A DNA stretch of 64,000 nt, taken from assembly GCF_036711975.1 (NCBI RefSeq), contig NC_091966.1, positions 34,789,501 through 34,853,500 of the forward strand. Direction: 5' to 3'. Both the position numbers and the translations under genes were made by a program. This document shows, in pieces, positions 1-12,193 of this stretch; positions within the stretch are counted from its first letter, which is position 1, and each line of letters opens with the position of its first letter. Source of the stretch: Onthophagus taurus. Lineage: Eukaryota > Arthropoda > Insecta > Coleoptera > Scarabaeidae. The notes under the pieces are model-generated. The model was given only the letters and a program-made list of their open reading frames with translations. It ran no database searches and was not told the origin of the DNA.

Positions 1-1443
1 TGATGTAAACTTGCATAATATGCATTCTTGGTTCGAGCAAAACCCACATTGCTTTCACCCCTTTATCTATTGGGTAGACTAAACGACCTGACTTTTCAAG
101 AAAAACCAATAACCAGGGAAAATATGACAAAACACTAAATACTAGTAGAAACGTGTCCAGGGCTGAGACTTAAGCAGCGCTTTTTTTTCGTCGAAACTAG
201 ATTAAATAAATGTATCGAGGTTTATGGAAGACATTTCGCACATTAGTGAGTTATTTTTGCCAAAAATTTAAATTATTCTAAGTGTTTTGGTTTATTTTGT
301 TTTATTATCATTGTTGATGTTTCATTGATCCGATGGCTTTTCAACACGCCTCAAAAGTAGTTTTGAAGCAGTTCTAAGCTTGGATAAAGTGTGAAGGAAG
401 GTTCTAGATAATAAAATTTTTGTTCTCTCTTATTTGTTTCCTAAGGTAACTTGATCCGATTAAGATATACGAATTTTTAACATTTTCTTTTATAATTCGA
501 GAATGGATGGAAATATCGAGATGCGGTTTTCACTAATATTTAGCAAATTTTATGGTGATTAACGGTCTGTGAAGTAAATAGTACCGTTCCATTTAACTTT
601 TTTTCAAAAATCACAAAAATATGTAACCGCTGCAGATAACGCCCTTTAGCTTATTTGTTTTAAACCAAGCGGGCTTACTGAAAATATCTTTTAAAAGAGC
701 ATGAAATGCTCTTTCAAACAAGACCAAAAATATTCAAATCGGTCGAATGGTCCAGGAGATATTAAAATGTAAACATTTCAAAACGCATTGGCCTCCCCCT
801 CCCTTATTATGAGAGATATGAGAAATATCGCAAAACAAAAGCGATGCGGTATTATCCAAGCTACTAAATGATGTTGTCAAAGTTATAGCTCATCGTCTAA
901 CTTTCTGAGATAGCGGGAATTTTATGTTTCTCTATGGCAGTTACGCCCGCTAGCGGTCGAATTACGAACTTCAAAATAATTTCCAGGTATTTCTCTTGCC
1001 CACTTTGCTTATAAGGATTTTTTTCCCAAACCTCTAGGCCTTACCGTTGTTGAGATACAGCCGCTCCGTACGCTTAACGGGACACCCTGTACATGCATTG
1101 TCCTACCTTTACAGTTTCCGTGCAATGATATTTTTGTATATACTTAGCAAAGTAATAGCCAGAAGTTATAAAAATTACACACAACAATTAAATTTTCATG
1201 AATAAATAAATATTTGTGATCAACGGCCCATAAAGTACTTGAATATGAAATTAACTGTTATATTACTGGAAAGCTCTGAATCATATCTTAAAAAAAATTA
1301 ATTTATTCATTTTATTTTAAGTTATTTATCTTGAATGAATGCCAATCGATAAAAAATTATCTAAATTGTATATCAATATAAGACAGTTTATATTTTATAT
1401 TCCATTTATTATATTTCCAACAAGCTTGTGTTAAAAAAATAAC
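1..1443. other. intergenic, with a transposon terminus
   Basis: No coding region was found. The stretch from about 900 to 1095 ends in a motif reading ACGGGACACCCTGTACAT, which looks like the terminus of a non-autonomous DNA transposon of the kind that begins with ACAGGGTGT on the other strand. The matching left end is not visible and may lie before the window. The rest is AT-rich sequence without recognisable content. Confidence 0.35.
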
Positions 1444-2476
1444 ATGATTGACAGCCCGTTTTTACGTCCTTTGTGTATCATTGCTGCATTTTTAGGAACG
1501 GTATAGAATTTTGTATTTATTAATGTTATTTTTTTTTTAATTTCATATCAAAATTTTGTTGTAAAAACACATTAATGTTTCTGTGATTCATAATATTATC
1601 ACAACACAACTTCTATATAAACTTAACAACAATTTTCTTTCAATAAATCACTAATTAATAATCTTTATTTCAATATTCTTTTTGTTCCAACTCAAGGTAC
1701 AAGGATTAACATGGATGATTTTATCAATTTTGGTAATACTATTAGGCTCTGAAATCTGGATACCAAATATTGATTCCATGAATTACTTTAATACCGCTGC
1801 TTACAACCTTTTATTTCAAAGTAAGTTTTAAAAAAAATCGTTGACATTTTTAATAAATAAGTTTTTGCATTGTTTTATTAGGTACTTCAGATCCTCCAGT
1901 TGAAGATTTAACATATTTAATTTGTAATCTTGCTCTTTTTGGTTTCGCATGGGTTTACTTAATACTCTCGTTTTTGTGGACGGTGATTTCATTGATTTTA
2001 GCTCAGAGTAAGCAAACTTACTTTAAAATTAGTTTTTATTTTAAGAATGTTATCGGAATCATTATAACAACGTAACGGTAGAAAATTGCGGTATTTGGGT
2101 TATAATAACTTTCCTTGTCACAACTTTCGATTTGATTATATCATTTATGTTAATAATGGATTTTGTGGTGATCCAAAATTGTTATGAACTTGTAATAAGC
2201 ATAATTAACAAATTTAATTTTTATTTAAATTTTACGTTATAGGATGATGCTGCTAAATTTTTATATAATACGATTGTGGGAGTTGTGATGACCATAATAG
2301 CACGTGGATACATTCTTGTAATAGTCAATATAACTGTAATGATTTGTTTGATCAGTGTTGGCGCAAAATTCAAAGTTTCAGTAGTAGATGTAAGTAATAT
2401 TTTAATACATTAATCACATTTATTATTGAAATTTTAAAATTTCTAGACTTGGAAACAAAAGATACCCAAACATTAA
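1444..2476 (+). CDS. four-pass membrane protein, tandem paralogue A
   Basis: Six exons can be joined in frame: 1444-1500, 1697-1820, 1882-2007, 2082-2191, 2243-2389 and 2447-2476, giving 197 aa. All introns are GT..AG. The protein has four hydrophobic segments (about residues 5-32, 68-96, 107-133 and 152-176), short ends and no long soluble domain. Exon order and intron phases (0,1,1,0) are the same in the next two genes, so these are tandem duplicates. The last intron here is phase 0, whereas it is phase 1 in B. The family was not identified with confidence; insect tetraspan septate-junction proteins of the Pasiflora/Fire exit type have a similar layout, which is only a suggestion. The C-terminal tail is short and basic, ending KIPKH. 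No signal peptide separate from the first membrane segment is seen. Confidence 0.75.
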
Positions 2477-3885
2477 AAAATTAACCATTTATTATTTTTT
2501 TATTGTATATATTTATACGTAAAAAGTAGAAAAATATTAGTAGATGCTTTAAAATATTGTATAACACTAATCTTAAAAGAGAGTAAAGATTAAATAATAA
2601 TTTGTTGTTAATTTTACTTGATTGATTTTTTTATTTTTCAAGCTAAAGTTGGAATTTAGTACTGCAACTTGGATATCATCCAAAAGCAAGGCATCGAAAC
2701 CACGAATATTAGAGGAGATTCGGTTATATGTAATAATAAAGCCGGAATATGAACTAAACGGAGCAAACTCATAAATTACCCTTGAAAATATAGAGAATTC
2801 ATAAACTTGGAAATGATTTGTAGTTTAAACTTACTTCTAAGATCTTTGTCGCAAAAGTTTGTAAGGTGCTAAGGCAATATGTTATAGGATTCTCTTCTAT
2901 CAACATGTCTGTTAGTCTTTCTCCCATTTCTAAACATTTGTTAAATGTTTTGGGAGTTAACATAGCTGGAAAGGCGTTTTTGTTATTTTCATCACTGTCA
3001 CTGCATTCATAATTATCATCAATTACTAAATCTGCCAGTTCTTCTTCTGTCAGTTACATTTTTTGAATCCTCCGCTCATAGACAATTTTCCGACAACTTC
3101 TCGAAGACTCACTTCTTTATCTTTAACAAGTTTGTACTATACGTGTCTATTTTTCGACATTTACCGTGTCTCTGAGGTAAAACCTAAGATTTAGCGAATC
3201 ACAAAACATTTCGGACTTTTACCATTCAGAGTTGGTAAATGTTGTAAACTGGAAAATCTTAGGATTTCCTGTAGTTCGGGCTTTTACTGTAATAACACAA
3301 AATATTTTAAGAATGATACATTTCAAAACATTTAGAGCATGCAGGATTGTCAAATTCTTGACGAGTTGTCTTTGTGTGTCTTTAAGTCATATTTTTCATC
3401 TTTTGCATCTTCTTCTCGTTGTATCTTTCACCGGAAGATACATTCTTTCTTCATTTATCATTTCTTGTACCTTGACTACTAGAAATTGCAGGAAAATTAT
3501 TGCAAAATTAGGTTATGTACAATAAGCCAGCAATTGCACAAGTAGACATAATATCAGCATTACTGCAGACATTGTTTAAAACGGAACCTGTTTACAATTT
3601 CAGATACACTAAAAATTATAATTGCGACGCATAAAGACAAAATGTTGATAAAAGCTAATAATAAGCTACTACAATTAATAAGATTTATAATCAAGATTAC
3701 TTTTGAGTCATTTAATCTTAAGATTCTAATTTATTTAATTTTGTATTATATTATCATGCCTAAATTTAACCGATAACCAAACAAAATTATCTCAAATATT
3801 GTTATAAATCCCGATGATACAGATTACTTTTGTTCAATTCGTTCGTATATTTTCAAAGTGTTTGTGGTAAAAAGTCTCAATTAGC
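2477..3885. other. intergenic between paralogues A and B
   Basis: AT-rich spacer. An open frame at 3232-3525 has no splice context, no hydrophobic pattern matching the flanking paralogues and no recognised motif, so it was not called. No additional first-exon copy (the short hydrophobic exon with FLR near its start) was found here. Confidence 0.5.
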
Positions 3886-6006
3886 ATGCTCGTGGGCACG
3901 TTTTTACGTTCTGTGGGTATCGTTGCGGGGTATTTAGGATTGGTAAATAGTAATTCTTATTTACAATAGGTTTTCTTGTTAACATCTTAGCTAATTTGAC
4001 TTGACTAACGAATTTACTTGATAATATGATAATGTCTATAATTAATTATCAAGATATTATTGTACTTTTGAGATTAGTTTAATTTAAACATTTATAAGAT
4101 CTTTTTTGTGCTATATATTTTTTGTGTTGAAAGATGCAAGGATTAGCATGGATGATTATGTCCCTTTTGGTGATACTTTTACGTACGGAAGCTTGGGTAC
4201 CGCACAATATGAATTATTTTAATAGGGGTGCTTATTACCTTTTCTTTCAAAGTAAGTTTAAAAAAAATTAAGATTCATTCATTTACATTTTTTACTCAAC
4301 AGGTGAATCGGACCCTCCTGCTGAAGATTTAATTGATTTTCTTTACTGTAATACGAGTTATTTTTTCTTCTTTGCTTATTTCTACTTCGTTGCGTCGTTT
4401 TTATGGATTATAGCTTCATTTTTTATAATTCGATGTAAGAAAATTTTTAATTATATTTTTTAAATTAAATTAATTACGTTGCAAGTGTTTTTCAAGCATG
4501 AAAACTATGATTGGATCCTATTGTATACTCATATTTGGAATACGATAACTCTGGTGATTACAGCTCTTAATTTGGCTCATATAATCTTCTTTGGAACTGA
4601 CTGGAACAAAATTTCAAAGAGTCCTAATATTGTAATTTATGCATTAATTATTTCAGATTTTTTTATTAAACATGTTTAAATTTTTGTTATTATTTTGTAT
4701 AGGATGAAGCCACCAAGTTTCTCTACAGTACTGTATTAGGAGTTGCAGTAACTATAATGGCAGGGGGATATTTTCTTCCGATAATAAATATGATAACAGC
4801 AATACTTTTAGCAGGTGGTTCCAAAAAATATGTTCAACAACGTAAGTTATGTTTAAAATACCGATGACTTTTAGAAAACAATCGTTTTTAAATTGGACCT
4901 CAAGTTAATATAGTCACAACAAATCATAATTAAAATAAACTAACTATTACTATTAACTCTACTTGTTATATATTTGACAAATATTACGCATTAATTGTTT
5001 ATAATAATGAAATTAAATTTTAATCATGAGGTTCATAATAAGTTAATTAGAAAATAAAATAAGATAATTGAACTTCACTTGACCAACAAATTCGATTACT
5101 ATTAGCCAATCGCACAGGCTATATCGAGAAGTAAAACAACAGTCTAGAAAGTCTGGAACAAGAAAAACAATGGTAGTCTTTACTACTCCGGGGAGGACAA
5201 ACCCAGACACTATCATGGAGTGAATCTTTCTGCCACAGAGGCTTGAAAATCCATCATTGAATGGTTACCAATAAATGAGAAAGTAATAGTAATAAAGATC
5301 TGCACTCTCCATCGCTCTGTGAACATAATACAAGAATATGCTCCAACAGTTGACAGACACGGAAAAAATAAATTTTACGCATCTCTAGAAACTGCTAACC
5401 AAGTTACTAAAAAGGGTGAAACAACAATTATAGCAAAAGATTTTAATGCCAGGATTGGAAAAGACGTTGGGGAAGAAGTGTGTGGCCAATATGGACTTGG
5501 CACGCGAAATGAAATAGGAGACAGGGTGATGGAGTTCTGCTTTGAACATAAAATGTCGAACATAAGATCGACTTCATATTGGTAAAAAATTATTTAATGA
5601 GGTATGTACAAAATGCAACAACTTTTCCTGGAGCAGTTATAAATAGCAATCACAACCAAAAAGAAATTCCAACGTTTCAACCTCGCAAAAAACAAGTTCC
5701 ATCAAAGAAAATAAACGTACATTACTAAACAACCCAGAACACAAATAGAAAACAATCTAACATTTACTGATAAATGTGCACATTTCCCTAAATATGTACC
5801 ATAACATAAATATTATTTTTTGTATTGTTTACTTGTACATAATATTAATGTTTCCGTTAAAATCATTGAAAAAAATTAATTATCGTATAAATTAAAAATG
5901 CCTGTTTTCTATAAGTCATCCTATCTTACAAGATAATTAATTAAAATTACTTCTTTTTGTTTTAGGAATCGGTGATCTTTTAGCAAATGAATACATCCCG
6001 GAATAA
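3886..6006 (+). CDS. four-pass membrane protein, tandem paralogue B
   Basis: Exons 3886-3942, 4134-4251, 4303-4434, 4486-4631, 4703-4841 and 5966-6006 join in frame to 210 aa. The first exon is 57 nt, exactly as in paralogue A, and both encode a hydrophobic start containing FLR at residues 6-8. Exon 2 begins with QGL(A/T)WM as in A. Four membrane segments are predicted by eye. The last coding exon supplies only 13 codons (including the stop) and lies 1.1 kb downstream, because intron 5 has been enlarged and carries a LINE endonuclease fragment. Ending at about 4850 without splicing is also possible, but the distal exon keeps frame and phase. The function is unknown; the role is inferred only from paralogy and membrane topology. 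Confidence 0.7.
5160..5720 (+). mobile_element. LINE endonuclease fragment
   Basis: A broken open frame includes residues resembling IIQEYAPT and, further on, AKDFNARIGKD (5319-5585), the two best conserved blocks of the APE-type endonuclease of non-LTR retrotransposons; the expected GDFN motif reads KDFN. Upstream codons from about 5170 resemble the same domain but contain a stop. It lies in intron 5 of paralogue B in the sense orientation. No reverse transcriptase follows, so the copy is a truncated relic. Confidence 0.75.
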
Positions 6007-6204
6007 TTGAACAATTTGAAAGAAAAATATTTCTTTTATTACATTAAAACTTTTAAAAATGTAGTGCTTTAAATACAGTAGTTATTTTCATTAATTTTTG
6101 ATATTTCATTATAACTCTCATTCGCTTTGTAGTTGTAGAAATTGTAAATTTAGCTTTATTAATCTGGATCATTCTAAACCTAAATTTTTTTTGATTATTT
6201 ACAG

Positions 6205-7306
6205 ATACAAGGTTTGGTTTGGACAATTTTAACCATATTGGTAATTGTTATCAGAACGGAAGGATGGAGACCGGTTATGGGAGAAGAACACATGTTTTCA
6301 GAATTAATTTACAACGTCATTTTCTTTCGTAAGATAACACCAACGAATTTACTCAATTAATTAAAAAAAAATTTTTTTAGCTGAGCAGTTAAATCTTGAT
6401 AACGATATGATAATGAACGCAGACGTTTTTATGGGATTCGCCGCTTTCTATCTCCCATTATCGTTTTTATGGAGTATCGTATCATTAACTTTACTTTGGG
6501 GTAATTATTCTTAAAAAAGTCTCAAAAAAAAAATAATTTCTTTTTTCAGCACTTTGGTATAAACTATGGGAATACACTAGATGGTGCCTTTTTGCTTGGT
6601 GTGCCATCGGTGGAATATTAACAGTTTTCGATTTTATTTTAGTCATTCTTTTTTCCGTTGATTATGCCTTAATCAATGAATTATTTGCACCAGTTCGTTT
6701 AAACAATTACTTTAAAACCTTTAATTCACCTCAATTACTTTTAGAATTATGAAGCTGTATTTAAGATACAAGTCGTAATCGGTTCGGTGATGGCAATAAC
6801 AGCGAGGGGATTCGCAATTATGGTTTTAAACGGAATTTTTTCAGTTGTCTTTATGATTTGGGCGCTTAACATTAACGCGGAAGATTATGGCGGACCTAAA
6901 TTAACCATGTCGCCATATTCGTAAGTATTTTTATTTTAATATATTGTTTTTAATTAAAAAATTAAGTAATGATTTTAGTCGTTGGCATACAACTGGAAGC
7001 ATCCCAAGAGTTCCTATGACATTACAAAACGACAATTTTACGAAAAATCAAAATCATCAAAACGCAAACTTAGATGTCGTTCAAATGAGATTTCATCCTA
7101 GCAGACAAGTTTCTGTTGATTTGAATAACCAAGTGCATAATTCTTTAAATAATCAAGATTTTAATCGTCCTCCATCTGTAGAGCCTGATTATTTAAAAAT
7201 TCCACATTTCAATGATGACAGGGAACGAGATAATCGGAGATTTACTAAAGTTTTACCGTCTACTCCACCAAAAGCTGTTTTAAGACCAAATAGTAGATAT
7301 TATTAA
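6205..7306 (+). CDS. four-pass membrane protein, tandem paralogue C (first exon not found)
   Basis: Exons 6205-6328, 6381-6500, 6550-6692, 6745-6920 and 6979-7306 join in frame. Exon 2 starts in phase 0 with IQGLVW, matching exon 2 of paralogues A and B. No 57-nt hydrophobic first exon is visible between the end of B (6006) and 6205, so the start is missing, distant or shared with an upstream gene. The donor of the third listed exon is a weak GTTCGT. Unlike A and B, C has a hydrophilic tail of about 109 residues rich in Asn, Gln, Arg and Pro and ending RPNSRYY, likely cytoplasmic. Four hydrophobic segments are again present. The function is unknown. Confidence 0.7.
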
Positions 7307-7494
7307 AAAGAAAAAATTACGGTTATGGATTAATATTATAATAGTCTTGCAATTTAAAATATTTGCTTAATCATTTTTACTTTTCTTAATATAATAACAG
7401 TTATAATAACTTAAATAATAATTTTATCCAATAATGTTAATGTTATTATTTCCAAGTTTTAAATAGAAGTTTGATATTAAAATCAAATTTTCTT

Positions 7495-7720
7495 ATTTAT
7501 TAAATCAAGAAAGAATAAAGTACGGAAAGGCTTCAGGATAGAAATAGAGCGAAAATTTGAAGACAATACAAACAATAAGAAAGAATTCTGCACGACAGTT
7601 AAATATCTAAGAGGAAAATCTAACAAAATAATAATCTAGTATAAAGAATAAGAACGGAAAGCAAAATATTGGACACATGGAGTAAATATTACGAAGATAA
7701 GTTTAAGGCAGGAAGAATAA
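7495..7720 (+). mobile_element. LINE fragment, left part of a split copy
   Basis: Conceptual translation with stops gives a stretch resembling the linker before LINE reverse transcriptase (KFEDN, then a VKYLRGKS-like block, then IKNKNGK and YYEDKF). It ends in AGGAAGAATAA at 7710-7720, repeated at 9761-9771 where the LINE resumes. It is the 5' side of a LINE interrupted by the Penelope-like element. Confidence 0.6.
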
Positions 7721-9760
7721 CTTAGCGATATTTGTCTCCAGGTTCATCTTTATATTATTATGGTGAAAATAAGAAATTGAAGAAATCAAATTTAAAAATG
7801 ATTTCATTTTCAAATCGGTGCTACCATTGTTTCGGTTTCTTTAACAAAACCGTCTTCAGGCACCACTGTAAGAATAGAATACAAATTTTAATATTTTTCA
7901 TACAAATAAAAAAATCGTAATAAAAGATTTTTACTGTCTAAATGTCAATAAATGGAGAGGAGTAGCAAGTATATATCATTTCAATAAACAAAATACCACA
8001 CAGTTATTAAAAACATATTAAAATTCGTGGGTTGTAAAATTAAAAAATTACGTAACGACTACGTATAAAACAACATTAAAATGAATATAAACCAGTAAAA
8101 TGCGTTTAAGTGCTATTTTCGTACAAATTTATACGTGTCGAGGAACAGGACAGGATTCAGTTATATCATTTAATAGATTTTCGTGTTCATTGCTCTTTAT
8201 ATAAAATTCTTCCCATATACCCATTTTTTTCGATTTAGTCAGTATTTTAAGAAATTTCATGTTGTTTAGGTCAGTTCTATGTTTGTGTTCTGTGATGTGT
8301 TTGAAAAATGTGGAGTTATGTTTTGACATATGTTCTTTGTATCTGGTTTTTAGACTTCTGCTGGTTTGGCCTATATAAAACATGTTACAATCACCGCATT
8401 CAATTTTGTATACACCGCTTTTTTCCCAATATTGGAACCTGTGTTTCTTGTTAATTAAAGATTGCCCAAGGCTGTTATTAGATCTAAAAGCGGGTGTTAT
8501 ATTATATTTTTTGTATTTAAAATTCCTTTCCAGATTAGAATAGTAAAGTAATACTATATACTGTTTTTTAGCGCAGTATCTGGGATATATAATATTATTT
8601 ATATTATTCCTGTGTATTTTATAGTATTGTTTTGTAATTCTGAAAAAGTGTAATTATTATCTAGGCCTATCTTTAAAATCTTTTTCAATTCAACATTAAA
8701 GGATCTGTCGTACAGAGGTATATTAACTAAACGATTGAATAGAAATCTGAATGTAGTATCTTTATGTTGTCGACAATGAGAAGAGTTCTTTGGGATAATA
8801 CAGTCTGTTGTATTCATGCAATCTTCATGGATCGTTATGTCTAAGAAGTTAATTTTATTATCCTTCTCAAGTTCAGTGGTGAACTTGAAATTGCAAATGT
8901 TATTGAATAACATTTAAGACATGAAATCTTGCAGAATTACCGTTATAAATAATTAGGATATTATCTACATACTGGCCATAAAATACTATGTCTTGAGTAA
9001 AAAGTCTAAACTTATCTGAAAAAAGTTTTCGTTCAAACCAGTTAACAAAGATGTCTGAAATTATTCAAGATATCGGTGAGCAAATTGGGAGTACATCAGT
9101 CATATTGTAAAATTTGTTGTTAAATATAAAAGAATTTTGATCACAAACGTGTTTTAAAATGTTGAGCAGATTATGTATTTCAGTTAATTGTAAATTAATT
9201 CTAGATTTATTAGTGTGCATGAATTTTTCTATTATGGTGATGATCTTGGAAACTGGAACATTTGTGTATAGGTTTTTGAAGTCGAACGAAATGAGTTTTG
9301 AGTGTTTTTCTATTTTTAATTTTGTTTATTAGATCTATAGAATTATTGACGCGAAACGAGAACTGATCTTTAAAAGTGTGATACAAAAACTGTTGAAGTT
9401 TTCTTGCAACTTTTTCTGTTGGTGTGTGTTTATTGCTAATTATAGGTCTTATGCTTTTTTCTGGTTTGTGTAATTTAATAAGACTTTTTAACGTAGGTAT
9501 CAAAGGATTCATGACTATTGAATTAGAAGTATTCATGTTTAATTTAGATAAATTACATTCTTTAATGAGTTTCTTTAGTTTGTTGTTAAATTTAGTAGTC
9601 GGGTTGTAATTAATTAAAGTGATGTTATTTTCTTTAAAAAAGTTTTCAGTTTTTTCTGTTTTATTCTTTCTTTCTTTTCTTTTATTCATAATCACTATAC
9701 CTGCATTTTTATCTCCTAGGGTAATAATTAGATTATCGTTCTTTGTTTTCTGAACTAGTT
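7721..9760 (-). mobile_element. Penelope-like element, 5'-truncated and decayed
   Basis: Read on the minus strand, pieces in shifted frames give a Penelope-type reverse transcriptase followed by a GIY-YIG endonuclease. At 9210-9750 there is a GDKNAGIVIMNK block and then LIKLHKPEKSIRPIIS. At 8960-8971 the catalytic motif reads YVDN instead of YVDD. The end of RT follows at 8599-8913 with INFLDITIHED. At 8129-8400 the endonuclease shows CGDCNMFYIGQTSRSL and then a Glu-rich helix. The RT-then-GIY-YIG order is diagnostic of this class. The copy starts inside the RT coding region, has several frameshifts and is flanked by 11-bp direct repeats AGGAAGAATAA, consistent with target-primed insertion and 5' truncation. 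Confidence 0.85.
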
Positions 9761-10545
9761 AGGAAGAATAAGACTAAAGATAGGATATTCAAGTACCTCT
9801 AGAAATGAAGGAGAAACTCAGTAATGAGATGGTCAAAAGAATGTGCTGGCAAACCTTGGATGGAGAAGTCATACCTAGAGATTGGGAGGAAAATATCATC
9901 ATATCACTGCACAAGAAGGAAAGCACGAACGATTGTGATTAATAATAATAGGGGCACGTGACAGGCAGATGGCAATGGTATCATGTTTGTAGAAGATATA
10001 CTCGAGGATAATAGGGACAAGGATCAGACGTTACATAGATAAAGAAGAAGCAGCATTCCGAAAAAATAGTCAAACGCAAGTTCACATTTATACAATTATA
10101 ACAGCAGCAGAGAAGAGATTAGAAGAACGAAATTTTATATACCTGGCATTCTTAAACCTGAGTGCACCGTTCAATAGTATATCAAAGAAGACCATTTGGA
10201 AAGCCATGGAAGCAGCACGAATAGGTACCTGACAAGTTGATCAAAGATACATGAGCGTTGTACAAAAGAACAACGGGAATGATTAGAATAAAATAACGTC
10301 TAAAAGTTTCAATATGGAAGGAATCAAACAGGGAGATTCCCTTATCCCCCTCCTGTTTATTGTGGTTATGCACCAAATCTTAAAGGGTGCTGAACCTAAA
10401 ACTCAAAACTGGATAGTCAGAAATACAACCACAATAAAGGAACTAGAGATAGATGCTTTAATGAAAACTATACTTTTCAGATTTGTGGTTCTAATTCACC
10501 ATACCTCAACTGACAAAATAGTCATGATTTGATGTATCAAACCAG
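9761..10545 (+). mobile_element. LINE reverse transcriptase fragment, right part of a split copy
   Basis: The sequence resumes after the Penelope-like insertion. Translation with stops shows RT blocks in order: PRDWEENIIISLHKKES, a degraded AAFRKNSQT block, a LNLSAPFNSIS block matching the usual LDLxxAFDxV, and GIKQGDSLIPLLFIVVM at 10314-10380. No YADD motif follows, so the copy is 3' truncated or eroded. It appears dead. Confidence 0.8.
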
Positions 10546-12193
10546 CAGTGAGTATCTAGCGCCCTCTACGAGCAATCGCAAAACAAGTTTCAAATTCGTA
10601 TTTCTCATTCTCGAAGACATAAAACTGCCAAATTTTATGTTAATAGTACAAAAAACTTAAAAGTTATCAAAAAATTTCGAAATAAGAATTTAACTTTCAA
10701 CACACTGTGCCTCGACAACCACCGAGATTTGTATAAGAGAAGTTAGGTTAAATCGTCACATTTTAGTGTCTAGTGTCGCCGGTATTCGGATTTCCTATTC
10801 TTTCTGACTCATCCTGTATATAACATATCACTTTCCACTATTTCCCATAAATTAACTTTAATTCCGGAACCATGCAAAACAGGACATTCTTCATCCATTC
10901 TTAAGTCAATGGATATACAACATTACATTAAAAGACCAAGTCTAGAGACTATTCAGTTTATGACCAAAATAAACTAACTGATATCAGCAGCCAGGATTTA
11001 AAAAATCCATCGGTAGTCTAGACAAAATTATATGATCAAAGAAGAATTCTATGGATTTCAACCTTGACGCCGAAATGATATGCTTCGCGATCCTAAACGC
11101 ACTATTTAATTTTTGATTGAACATGGACAAGCTATTATTATAAGAATTAAAAAGAAATACTTGTGCAGCACGCAGACTGAGTTTAGTTATTGATATCTTA
11201 GGTTCCCTTCGGGAATTTCAAAATTGTTCATCAAGTATTAAGAAAGTCGAAAAATTTTTCTAAAAATGTGTTTCAAAACGTGTTATACATTTGCAACAAC
11301 TTTACTTCTCTTATGCAAAACGAGATGGTTGAAAAAATTTTGTCAACAATGCTATTTAACTTTTTTCTGTCTGCTATTTTTGAGCCTTAAAAATCTTGAT
11401 ACGAATCCGGGGTGTAACGAAGTTATAAGAATGAGAGCTTATCAAACGTCATCGTTGCCATAGTTATAATAGAAAAGTTAAAATAGAACTGAAATGAAAT
11501 GATTAACCAGCGACTGAATAAATTGCGCATGCTAAGTGTGCATCGACATAATGTGAAGTACAAAGATTAATTTGGACAAGTGATACAGAAAATGTGGTAT
11601 CTAAAATCTGAATCTCTGAAGTATCTAAAAGAGTCGACAGAACATAATAATGGTCACAAAGTTAACATGGTTGATGTCCCACACTAACATAAGAAAGATA
11701 TGCTTCATGCCACAATCTAGAACATTTTCATCTTGTACAAGATTTAGAACCTGCTGAAATTTTGTTAATGGATTTTTGTCGTTCAATTTAGTTCAACGAT
11801 GTGTGTTCCAACGCAAACTTTCATTAAATTTTTCAGGTGATATTTTTTAATCCACGTTATTACCAAATAAAGTATTAATCCCAAAATGGACGCTATAATG
11901 TTTACTTCGATGCAGTTTATGGATATAACCGTATGGATTCTGGAGATTTAAATGGAGATATTCAAAGGTCGTGCGTATAAGTTTCGCTACCTTCTCTGAG
12001 CATTAACTTACTCAGGATTTTTTCAAATAATATGCTTATTATGCACTTATACAATAACATTTAAAATTTTTATTTGGATTAACAACAAAAATAACTACCG
12101 TCATAAAAACAAATTAAAATAAATAAATAAAAATAATCAAAAACAATTGTTTTTTAACAACTTAACTCTTAACAATATTTTTTTTAACAATAA
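10546..12193. other. intergenic, transposon debris
   Basis: Mostly unassigned. A transposon-like end reading GACTCATCCTGTATATAAC lies near 10805. At about 11690-11990 on + a poorly conserved stretch (HLVQDLEPAEILLMDFC, then FFNPRYYQ) faintly resembles the catalytic region of a mariner-group transposase; this is weak. The open frame at 11266-11463 is not supported by anything else. Confidence 0.3.

Noticed and set aside
11266-11463. 65-codon open frame with a hydrophobic start
   Set aside because: Could mimic a signal peptide, but nothing supports expression and it lies in transposon debris.
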